Position numbers and translations under genes: made by a program
Shown here: positions 44,011 through 51,595 of the stretch, one piece after another
How positions within the stretch are numbered: position 1 is the stretch's first letter
Layout: the number at the start of each line of letters is the position of its first letter
Notes under the pieces: generated by a model
Database searches by the model: none
Told to the model about the DNA's origin: nothing
What the model saw: only the letters and a program-made list of their open reading frames with translations
Source: Pacificibacter maritimus
GTDB taxonomy: Bacteria; Pseudomonadota; Alphaproteobacteria; Rhodobacterales; Rhodobacteraceae
Assembly (NCBI RefSeq): GCF_003814915.1
Contig: NZ_RKQK01000002.1
Span: 187,184 to 251,183, forward strand
Direction: 5' to 3'
DNA: 64,000 nt

Positions 44011-46344
44011 ATGACAGTTAAAGAGATATTCGAAACAATGGAATATGGTGACGCCCCTGAAAGTGCCGCTGAGGCTTTGCGCTGGTTGGTCGATAACGGC
44101 AGCCGCTTTGGCCATTTTATCGGTGGCCAAACGACCGAGGTCGGCACAACATTTGAAAGCCGCAATCCAGCAACTGGTGAGGTTTTGGCGCATATCAGCC
44201 AAGCTTCGCAAGCGGATGTAGATTTAGCGGTCGCAGCTGCGAAAGCCGCACAAAAAAAATGGGAAAAAATCGGCGGCAAGGCGCGCGCCAAATACCTATA
44301 TGCGCTTGCGCGTCTGGTGCAAAAACATGCCCGCCTATTTTCCGTATTGGAAAGTTTGGACAACGGAAAACCGATCCGCGAAGCGCGCGATGCAGATATT
44401 CCACTGGTCGCACGCCATTTTTATTACCACGCAGGTATGGCGCAGCTCATGGATGAGGAACTGCCAGATCGTGCGCCCTTGGGTGTTTGTGGTCAGATCA
44501 TTCCTTGGAATTTCCCGCTATTGATGTTGGCATGGAAAATCGCGCCAGCCATCGCCATGGGTAATACCGTTGTGCTTAAGCCCGCCGAATATACGCCCCT
44601 AACCGCGCTGCTATTTGCGCAAATCTGTACCGAAGCGGGCCTGCCCAAAGGTGTGGTCAACATTGTGACAGGTGACGGCGCGGTCGGCGAAATGATCGTT
44701 GCACATAATGACATTGATAAAATCGCTTTCACAGGGTCCACAGCTGTTGGGCGACGCATTCGCCAAGCCACGGCAGGGTCTGGAAAATCACTGACCTTAG
44801 AGTTGGGTGGAAAAAGCCCATATGTGGTGTTTGAGGATGCAGACATCGACAGCGCCATCGAAGGCTTGGTCGATGCGATCTTTTTCAATCAAGGCCAAGT
44901 GTGCTGTGCGGGATCGCGGCTTTTGGTGCAAGAAAGCATTGCCGAGGATTTCCATAACCGCCTGATCGCCCGCATGGCGAAGCTGCGCATTGGCAATCCG
45001 CTGGACAAATCCATTGATGTGGGTGCAATCGTTGACCCTGCGCAGCTCAGCCGCATCACACAGATGATTGAAACAAGCGCTCAATCGGGCAAAGTACACC
45101 AGCCTGTTGCTGCCCCTGAGGGGTGTTTCTATCCCCCCACTTTGATCACGGGGCTGCATGGTTCTGACAGTTTGATGCAAGAAGAAATCTTTGGGCCTGT
45201 TTTGGTTTCAACAACCTTCCGCACCCAAGCAGAAGCGGTTCAGGTCGCCAATAACACCCGCTTTGGACTGGCTGCGAGTGTCTGGACTGAGAACATCAAT
45301 CTGGCGCTTGATATCGCCCCCAAACTTGCCGCAGGCGTCGTGTGGGTGAATGGGGCAAATATGTTTGATGCGGCCGCGGGTTTTGGTGGTCTGCGCGAAA
45401 GTGGTTTCGGGCGCGAGGGCGGCTGGGAAGGCTTGCAGGCCTACACTAAACCGATTGTCAAAGGCAAAGCTGTCAAAGCCCCTAAGGCTTTTGATAAGCC
45501 GCAAGTCCTTGAAGTCGAAGGTTTGGACCGTACCGCGAAAATGTACATCGGCGGCAAACAAGCCCGCCCTGACAGCGGCTATAGCAAGGGAGTTTATTCC
45601 TCAAAAGGTAAGCTACTTGGCCATGTTGGGATCGGATCGCGCAAAGATATCCGCAACGCTGTAGAAGCTGCGCGTGGGGCTGCCGGCTGGGCGAAAGCAT
45701 CCGCACATCTGCGCGCCCAAATACTTTACTATATTGGCGAAAACCTATCTGCGCGCAGCGATGAATTTGCCGCCCGCATTCAGGCCATGACAGGCACCAC
45801 AGCAGGTAAAGCTGTGCAAGAGGTCACCGATGCAATCGAGACATTGTTCACCTTTGCGGCTTGGTGCGACAAGCTGGATGGCGCGGCAAAACCTGTACCG
45901 ATGCGCGGTGTTGCCTTGGCCATGAACGAATCTTTGGGCGTGATCGGCGCATTTTGTGATGATCGCCCCTTGGCGGGTCTGGTTGAAGTGATCGCGCCTG
46001 CGATTGCCATGGGCAACCGTGTCGTTGCCGTTGCCAGCGATGCCTACCAATTGGCTGCGACCGATTTCTATCAAGTGTTGGACACATCGGATTTGCCTGC
46101 AGGCGTGGTGAATATCATAACGGGGCCGCATGACGCCTTGGCCGAAACCATGGCTGGCCATATGGATATTGATGCGGTTTGGAGCTTTTCCAGCAGTGAT
46201 ATTTCCAAACACATCGAATTTGAAAGTGCCAGCAACCTCAAACGCACTTGGGTCAACAATGGTATGGATCGCGGTTACTCTGCCCGCGACTGGTTGGCCC
46301 AGTCGGTAGAGGTAAAAACGGTCTGGGTGCCCTACGGCGAGTAA
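44011..46344 (+). CDS. Double-length aldehyde dehydrogenase
   Basis: A 777-residue protein made of two ALDH-type halves. The first (about 20-490) is complete: IPWNFPLLMLAWKIAPA, GSTAVGRRI, catalytic Glu in LELGGKSPYVVFED and catalytic Cys in FNQGQVCCAGSRL. The second (about 510-777) resembles the cofactor domain (MNESLGVIGAF, IAPAIAMGN, GVVNIITG) but lacks the Glu and Cys motifs, so it is probably structural. Such proteins accompany deoC in Rhodobacterales and likely oxidise the acetaldehyde it makes. A terminator lies 5 bp after the stop. Confidence 0.88.
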   Translation: MTVKEIFETMEYGDAPESAAEALRWLVDNGSRFGHFIGGQTTEVGTTFESRNPATGEVLAHISQASQADVDLAVAAAKAAQKKWEKIGGKARAKYLYALARLVQKHARLFSVLESLDNGKPIREARDADIPLVARHFYYHAGMAQLMDEELPDRAPLGVCGQIIPWNFPLLMLAWKIAPAIAMGNTVVLKPAEYTPLTALLFAQICTEAGLPKGVVNIVTGDGAVGEMIVAHNDIDKIAFTGSTAVGRRIRQATAGSGKSLTLELGGKSPYVVFEDADIDSAIEGLVDAIFFNQGQVCCAGSRLLVQESIAEDFHNRLIARMAKLRIGNPLDKSIDVGAIVDPAQLSRITQMIETSAQSGKVHQPVAAPEGCFYPPTLITGLHGSDSLMQEEIFGPVLVSTTFRTQAEAVQVANNTRFGLAASVWTENINLALDIAPKLAAGVVWVNGANMFDAAAGFGGLRESGFGREGGWEGLQAYTKPIVKGKAVKAPKAFDKPQVLEVEGLDRTAKMYIGGKQARPDSGYSKGVYSSKGKLLGHVGIGSRKDIRNAVEAARGAAGWAKASAHLRAQILYYIGENLSARSDEFAARIQAMTGTTAGKAVQEVTDAIETLFTFAAWCDKLDGAAKPVPMRGVALAMNESLGVIGAFCDDRPLAGLVEVIAPAIAMGNRVVAVASDAYQLAATDFYQVLDTSDLPAGVVNIITGPHDALAETMAGHMDIDAVWSFSSSDISKHIEFESASNLKRTWVNNGMDRGYSARDWLAQSVEVKTVWVPYGE

Positions 46345-46349
46345 AGAAA

Positions 46350-46377
46350 ATGGCCTGCCCCAGTAGGAGCAGGCCAT
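46350..46377. terminator. Bidirectional terminator after the aldehyde dehydrogenase
   Basis: A perfect 9-bp stem (46350-46358 with 46369-46377) with a short T-run on each side. It separates the convergent DUF1523 gene. Confidence 0.8.
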
Positions 46378-46403
46378 GTTTCAATGCAATGAGTTCACGT
46401 GCT

Positions 46404-47048
46404 TCATTTGCGCAGCGAGCCAAACCAATTTTTGATGCCCTGCGCCTTATTGCGTGCGCCATCTTTTAACGCATCAGCGCGATCATCGACGGCATCCCAT
46501 GCATCGCCTGCATCTTCGACCAATGGATCAATGGTGCGTTCGCGAAACTGCACCCACATGCGCCAGATCAGCAAAAGCAGAACACCCAAGAACGCCAAAA
46601 TAATCGTATTCACCCAAGGAAAAGATGTGTCTTCTGGCCCTGCTACAGGCTTGATTCCAATGGCATTGGGAAAGATCGACAACAATTCACTGCGCCAGCC
46701 GTAGTGAGAGATTGAATACCATTCGGGGTTGGCTTTGTTTGAAACGGCATCCGTGGCCTCTGTGTAAAGACTTGATGTATCGAACTTGAAATAGGGCGGC
46801 CATCCCCAACCCGTATCCTCATTACGATATTCCATAGTCTTGCCATTGGCTTGCACAGTTTGGATATATTGCACATCGCGGGTTGGATCCCCCGCAGACC
46901 AAAAAATCGCACGATTGCTTGGAATCGTGGTGCGTTCGGTATTGGTGCCGACAACCCGCACGATGTCTCGTTGGGGCAGCGAATAATGTATGAAACCGCC
47001 CACCACCAAAACGATTAAAGCAATCAAAGTCCATTTAACGTAGCGCAT
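46404..47048 (-). CDS. DUF1523 membrane protein
   Basis: About 214 residues. N-terminal helix (WTLIALIVLVVGGFIHYSL), then a periplasmic region with PQRDIVRVVGTNTERT and GWGWPPYFKFDTSSLYTEA typical of DUF1523, a second helix (TIILAFLGVLLLLIWRMWV) and a charged, partly coiled C-terminal tail. Function unknown; the family is largely alphaproteobacterial. The ATG at 47048 begins at the membrane helix. It follows a small two-helix membrane protein gene by 11 bp. Confidence 0.82.
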   Translation of the reverse strand: MRYVKWTLIALIVLVVGGFIHYSLPQRDIVRVVGTNTERTTIPSNRAIFWSAGDPTRDVQYIQTVQANGKTMEYRNEDTGWGWPPYFKFDTSSLYTEATDAVSNKANPEWYSISHYGWRSELLSIFPNAIGIKPVAGPEDTSFPWVNTIILAFLGVLLLLIWRMWVQFRERTIDPLVEDAGDAWDAVDDRADALKDGARNKAQGIKNWFGSLRK

Positions 47049-47059
47049 TTTCGGCGGCC

Positions 47060-47326
47060 TCACATATAGTTTGTCATATAGAAGACCACGCAAAAAATGA
47101 TCATCGGAAAGATATAGACCCCAAGCAACAGCTTTGGGCGCATAGATTTTTTGTAGTCTTGCAATCCCTGCTCAACATAGTCATCGCGCGCGCCAATGGA
47201 ACCCATCTCGGCCCATTCATTTTCCAATCGTTCTTTGGTGAGTGAGCGCACATAAATGGTCAATAAACCATACAAGAGAGACAACCCCAGAAAGCCAAGG
47301 ATAAAAAACTTAAGAAAGCCAAGCAT
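47060..47326 (-). CDS. Small two-helix membrane protein, unknown
   Basis: An 88-residue protein with helices at about 5-25 and 67-86 and a charged loop between (TKERLENEWAEMGSIGARDDYVE, partly). I do not recognise a family. It lies 11 bp upstream of DUF1523 and is probably its partner. The gene is supported by coding frame, membrane pattern and tight spacing. Confidence 0.65.
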   Translation of the reverse strand: MLGFLKFFILGFLGLSLLYGLLTIYVRSLTKERLENEWAEMGSIGARDDYVEQGLQDYKKSMRPKLLLGVYIFPMIIFCVVFYMTNYM

Positions 47327-47561
47327 TGAACACCCCTTGCGCCAGCCATACCTAGATCAGCCTTTTGTCGCAGCTTAGCGCGATGTGTGAGCCAACACGA
47401 GGGGCATGGGCGAATATTTCTCGCCTGTGTCCACAAACTGCGTCAATTTGGTGGCCGATCTATTGGTCTCAGAACCGCGCTCGCACGCGGCTCTAGCTGC
47501 GTTTTGATATCAAGCCTTTGACCTTTGACGCCAAGTTCAACGTCATCAATGGCACAGGCCG

Positions 47562-48776
47562 TTAAGACGATAGCGCTGTTTGAATCACATTGGCCAAGCG
47601 GGCAATCCCAGTTTGAATGGCTTGATCATCGGTCATCGTAAAATTCAACCGCATGGTGTTGCGCGTATCGCCATCGGCGTAAAAGGCAGCCCCCGGAACA
47701 AAAGCAACCTTTTGTGCCAAAGCCTGTTCAAGCAGCAGCTTTCCATCAAGATGTTTGGGCAAAGTCACCCAAACAAACATACCGCCTTGGGGTTCAGTCC
47801 AAGTGACCCCCTCGGGCATGTAGTCTTTTAAGGCGCGCAGCATCGCTTGCAGCCGCGCCCCATACACAGCACGCAGCGTGGTCACATGTTCATCAAACAC
47901 AGAGCGCGCAACATGATTAACCGCAATTTGATTTATCGTCGCGGTCTGCAAATCACCCGCTTGTTTCAGCAAGACCATTTGGGAAATCACAGGTTTTGCT
48001 GCAACGACCCAGCCCACACGCAGGCCGGGCGCAAGTGTTTTAGAAAATGAACCGCAAAAGATCGTACGGCAGGCATCAATATCGCCTTTTTGTTCCATCT
48101 CAAGCGCCAGTATAGATGGCACATCATCGCCTGCATACCGCAGCGATTGATAGGCTGCATCTTCGATCACCGCGATGTCCAACGCCTCGGCTTGCGCCAG
48201 CACAGACAAGCGTTCAGCCTGTGACATGGTCTTTCCCGTCGGGTTGGCAAAATCGGGGGATAGATACGAAAACTTCACGCGCCCACCCGCTAAAGCGGCG
48301 GTCTGGGCGATTTCGTTTGGCATACGGTTTTCACCCGCATTCAACCGATCGAATATAGGCTCATACGCTTTAAACGCCCCAAGAGCGCCCAAATAGGTCG
48401 GCCATTCAATCAAGGCAGTATCATTTTTATCAAGGTAAAGTTTACCAATATAATCAAGAGCCTGCTGTGATCCTGCGGTGATAAGGATATTATCGAGATC
48501 GCAGTCTACGCCGCGTTCTTTCATATAGCCTGCAATCCATGCTCGCAGCGGCGCATAGCCTTCGGATGCTGCATATTGCAAACTTGTCGCAGCCATATCT
48601 TGACCCAGCGCAATCTGCATTGCCTGCGTAAAAGCTTCGCGCGGAAAATAATCAGGGTCAGGGATACCACCCGCAAAGGATATAATGTCAGGCTGATCCA
48701 GCAATTTTAAAAGCTCGCGAATTTCCGAGGCTTTCATCGCATCTGTGCGCTTGGCAAATAGGTCAGTAGTCTGCAT
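47562..48776 (-). CDS. PLP-dependent class I/II aminotransferase
   Basis: A 404-residue fold-type I aminotransferase of the 2-aminoadipate/aromatic (LysN-like) group. It begins with DIISFAGGIPDPDYFP and contains TAGSQQALDYIG and SYLSPDFANPTG. The Schiff-base lysine is in CGSFSKTLAPGLRVGWV. No GntR DNA-binding part is attached, so it is not a MocR regulator. Substrates could be several amino acids. GGAG precedes the ATG. A perfect inverted repeat overlaps its likely promoter (48820-48840). Confidence 0.87.
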   Translation of the reverse strand: MQTTDLFAKRTDAMKASEIRELLKLLDQPDIISFAGGIPDPDYFPREAFTQAMQIALGQDMAATSLQYAASEGYAPLRAWIAGYMKERGVDCDLDNILITAGSQQALDYIGKLYLDKNDTALIEWPTYLGALGAFKAYEPIFDRLNAGENRMPNEIAQTAALAGGRVKFSYLSPDFANPTGKTMSQAERLSVLAQAEALDIAVIEDAAYQSLRYAGDDVPSILALEMEQKGDIDACRTIFCGSFSKTLAPGLRVGWVVAAKPVISQMVLLKQAGDLQTATINQIAVNHVARSVFDEHVTTLRAVYGARLQAMLRALKDYMPEGVTWTEPQGGMFVWVTLPKHLDGKLLLEQALAQKVAFVPGAAFYADGDTRNTMRLNFTMTDDQAIQTGIARLANVIQTALSS

Positions 48777-48819
48777 GGCATTCTCCGTTCACCGTGCAGC
48801 AATGCATGAGGTCACCCAT

Positions 48820-48840
48820 TATGTCAACACCATTGACATA
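48820..48840. promoter_or_regulatory. Inverted repeat over the aminotransferase promoter, candidate operator
   Basis: TATGTCAA (48820-48827), 5-nt spacer, TTGACATA (48833-48840), perfect arms. On the minus strand it overlaps a plausible promoter, TTGCAT, 18 bp, CATAAT. The regulator is not encoded next to it. Confidence 0.45.
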
Positions 48841-48911
48841 AATGCAATGCTGATAACATTCTCGACCATCGACACGGTCAAATCCACAGACACGGGATCA
48901 ACTGCGGAGGC

Positions 48912-48940
48912 AAAAAGGGCACGACTGCACGTGCCCTTTC
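48912..48940 (-). terminator. Terminator of hsp20
   Basis: A perfect 10-bp stem (48914-48923 with 48930-48939) followed by five T on the minus strand, 60 bp after the hsp20 stop. Confidence 0.85.
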
Positions 48941-49002
48941 GTCGTTTAATACCGCAACTTCACACCAGTGAAACAACATGCGGCACGTCTATCTCATCGG
49001 AA

Positions 49003-49476
49003 TTATGACAGCGTCTTTTTCTCAACTGCCTTTTCCGCTTCAAGCACTGGCGTCGAGGCGATTTCGATCCGACGTGGCTTGAGCGCTTCTGGCACCTCGC
49101 GCAGCAAATCCACATGCAGCATACCGTTTTCATGACTGGCCTCTACCACCTTCACGTGGTCAGCCAAATGGAACCGGCGCTCAAAGGAACGTGTGGCGAT
49201 TCCGCGATGTAAGTAGGTCTTTTCAGACGTATCCTCATCCGCTTTGCGTGCTGCAATAATCACAGCATTTTCGCGCTGTTCGATCACAATATCATCGGTC
49301 GCAAAGCCCGCAACGGCCAGTGAAATGCGCCATGCATCATCGCCCGTTTTTTCGATGTTGTAGGGTGGGTAGCTCGGCTGACTGACATCTTGGCGTAAAA
49401 CGCGATCCATCAAATCCGTGATTTGATCAAAGCCTACAGTCGCGCGGTGCATTGGTGTAAGGTCAAAATTTCGCAT
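49003..49476 (-). CDS. Small heat-shock protein, Hsp20/IbpA family
   Basis: A 157-residue alpha-crystallin-type chaperone that holds unfolding proteins. The N-terminus MRNFDLTPMHRATVGFDQI, followed by the PPYNIEKTGDDAWRISLAVA start of the crystallin domain and the ENGMLHVDLLREVPE beta-strand, matches proteobacterial IbpA. GGAGG sits 6 nt before the ATG at 49476. A near-consensus sigma-32 promoter lies at 49566-49594, so heat induction through RpoH is expected. The 5' leader is about 80 nt and begins with a strong hairpin. Confidence 0.93.
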   Translation of the reverse strand: MRNFDLTPMHRATVGFDQITDLMDRVLRQDVSQPSYPPYNIEKTGDDAWRISLAVAGFATDDIVIEQRENAVIIAARKADEDTSEKTYLHRGIATRSFERRFHLADHVKVVEASHENGMLHVDLLREVPEALKPRRIEIASTPVLEAEKAVEKKTLS

Positions 49477-49565
49477 GGGTATCCTCCATTGAGCGATCCA
49501 AATAAAACGCCTTCCCAGTGGGACAGGCTCGTGTCGGACCCACTTTGTAGCGCCCGACACTGTTT

Positions 49566-49594
49566 ATTTGGGGATAGAGAATTTAGCTTTCAAG
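49566..49594 (-). promoter_or_regulatory. Sigma-32 (RpoH) type promoter of hsp20
   Basis: Minus strand CTTGAAA (49594-49588), 14-bp spacer, CCCCAAAT (49573-49566), close to the heat-shock consensus. It begins within a few bases of the upstream protease gene's stop. Confidence 0.82.
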
Positions 49595-49597
49595 ACC

Positions 49598-50401
49598 TTA
49601 GTCTTCGATTGCACCCACAACGATTTGCAAATCGGTCAGCTCATCGACAACAGGGCTGTAAGACGCCTTTTTGAAATGCTTCCGACCTGATTTCGCCATC
49701 GACAATAGCTGATCCAACGCGCCATCTAGTGAGGTGCCAACCGATACTTTTTGCCCCCGAAAGTTTGCTTTGGCAGAGACAACTGAAACGATTTTAGGTC
49801 GACCCGAAACCATGGAAAATATCGGTGCGCCAGATGATCCGTAATCAACATCACAAGATGTCACCAAAACGCCGCCTTGGCGCGCCAATACATGGCAGGT
49901 CTCTTGTAAAGATGGGCTGTTCGCACGGTCGTGAGCATATGACACAACACCGACGGCTTGGCCCTTATTCGGTCGGCCAGATGTAGGGAATGGAGAGACC
50001 GTGCCATCGTTGACGGGGCGATCCAATTCGACCAAAGCGATATCATTCGTCAGGCGGTCGTTGCGATTGCCATTGTCCAATGCAAAATTCGGATGCACGA
50101 AATAGCGCGCGACGCTTCGGTAAGCTTGGGCATGGCCATTCCGCCAGCCAGCGCGGAACTGAATTTCGTTGGTTTTGTGAAGCTTTTTCGTATCGATGTC
50201 ATACAGACAATGTGCGGCAGTCAAAACGAGAGAAGGTGAGATTAGTGATCCCGTACAGAAACTTCTGCCACCAAAATCAAGACGCCCGACCGCTTCCCAC
50301 CCGCGACTGTCGTCCCCTGTCTTAAACGTCTTCAACTGGCTATCCGCTTGAGCTTGCCCTGCAATGCACGCAAGGAAGAGGATGGTCAGTAAGTATTTCA
50401 T
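49598..50401 (-). CDS. Secreted trypsin-like serine protease (S1 family)
   Basis: About 267 residues with a signal peptide (MKYLLTILFLACIAGQAQA). The catalytic triad is visible: His in VLTAAHCLYD, Asp in NDIALVELDRPV, and Ser in DYGSSGAPIFS. The oxyanion motif is GSSGAP rather than GDSGGP, as in V8/glutamyl-endopeptidase-like bacterial proteins. The substrate is unknown. GGGGA lies before the ATG at 50401. It ends next to the hsp20 promoter. Confidence 0.86.
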   Translation of the reverse strand: MKYLLTILFLACIAGQAQADSQLKTFKTGDDSRGWEAVGRLDFGGRSFCTGSLISPSLVLTAAHCLYDIDTKKLHKTNEIQFRAGWRNGHAQAYRSVARYFVHPNFALDNGNRNDRLTNDIALVELDRPVNDGTVSPFPTSGRPNKGQAVGVVSYAHDRANSPSLQETCHVLARQGGVLVTSCDVDYGSSGAPIFSMVSGRPKIVSVVSAKANFRGQKVSVGTSLDGALDQLLSMAKSGRKHFKKASYSPVVDELTDLQIVVGAIED

Positions 50402-50893
50402 ATTCGTCCCCAAGTCCTAATCTGGACTAATAGTTACCGGCGGTTCTAGGCATGATTATGGCCGATTCGTGGACAATTGGGGCGCTTTTCTCCCACTAGA
50501 CGAATCTAAATTATGTGCTGGAAAATTTCTTCAAAAAATCTGCGCCAGAATCAACCGTATGAAGCATGTCGATGTAAATGTTTCTACCATATGTTGAGTA
50601 GGTACATTGGGTTTCACTATGTGATTTTTTTGTCAATTTTGGCAAAATTTATAAAAATAGCGACACTTTGTGACGAGACTCCTTTGGTTAACGTAAGGTC
50701 ATTTTTGGCTTTTTGACACATAACAGAGCCGCCCCCCAAAAGGCGCAGCAAGGTCTCGACAGAACCGCGCCAGATAAGAATCATGATCATATCCAATGCT
50801 TTCATAGCGGCTATGCACTGAAATTGGATGACAAAAGCTTGCTACGAGGGCACAGCCTGTGGGACAGACTAAGAAACACGAACAGGGCGCGCT
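50402..50893. other. AT-rich divergent intergenic region
   Basis: Nearly 500 bp between the divergent protease and DUF599 genes without a supported ORF. The part at about 50500-50720 is clearly richer in A and T than the surroundings and includes a short perfect repeat, AATTTTG-g-CAAAATT (50635-50649), and a TTGACA near 50714. It probably contains promoters, but I cannot place one with confidence. No tRNA is visible. Confidence 0.4.
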
Positions 50894-51589
50894 ATGGAAC
50901 TTTTAGATCAACTGAGCTTTTTCACCTTACTCGATGCAATTGCCGTCGCCTTTTTACTATTGTCGTGGATTATCCTTGGGCATTTCATTGAATTTCCTCC
51001 CAAATCACGTATTTCGACATCAGTGATTATGGCTGAATATCGCCGCAAATGGATGGTGCAGATGATCACCCGTCAACCGCGCATTTTTGACGCGACAATC
51101 TTGGACACGTTACGCCAAGGGACAGCATTTTTCGCATCGGCTTGCATGATCGCTATCGGCGGTGGCTTAGCAGCAATATCGAATGCAGAACGGTTGCGCG
51201 GCGTCGCCCAAGATTTAGCCATAGATACGCCAGAGATCATTCTGGAAGTCAAAATTCTTGTAGCACTTGCCGTGATCACCAGCGCCTTTTTGAAATTCAT
51301 TTGGGCCAACCGTTTGTTTGGTTACTGCGGCGTTGTCATGGCATCTGTGCCCAATGATGTGTCTTCACCCGAAGCCCTGCCCCGTGCGAGAAAAGCAGGC
51401 GAATTGAACATTTCAGCCGCACGCGCATTTAACCGTGGGTTGCGCAGCATCTATTTCGCGCTTGGAACTTTGGGGTGGTTTTTGGGGCCAGAGGCTTTGA
51501 TCTGCACTACGCTGTTCACCATTTTCATTTTGGTCCGCCGTGAGTTTGCCTCGTCATCGCGCGCTGTGCTGCTGGGTGACGAAATCTAA
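50894..51589 (+). CDS. DUF599 membrane protein
   Basis: A 231-residue integral membrane protein with four or five hydrophobic segments (about 12-32, 77-97, 115-135, 185-215). The segment RRKWMVQMITRQPRIFDATI followed by GTAFFASACMIAIGGG matches DUF599. Function unknown. It begins MELLDQLSFFTLLDAIAVAF. It converges on the BatA-like operon with a 6-bp gap. Confidence 0.82.
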   Translation: MELLDQLSFFTLLDAIAVAFLLLSWIILGHFIEFPPKSRISTSVIMAEYRRKWMVQMITRQPRIFDATILDTLRQGTAFFASACMIAIGGGLAAISNAERLRGVAQDLAIDTPEIILEVKILVALAVITSAFLKFIWANRLFGYCGVVMASVPNDVSSPEALPRARKAGELNISAARAFNRGLRSIYFALGTLGWFLGPEALICTTLFTIFILVRREFASSSRAVLLGDEI

Positions 51590-51595
51590 AGCGCC

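Noticed and set aside
50513-50716. A 67-codon plus-strand ORF in the AT-rich spacer
   Set aside because: Residue use is unlike the other genes and there is no ribosome site.
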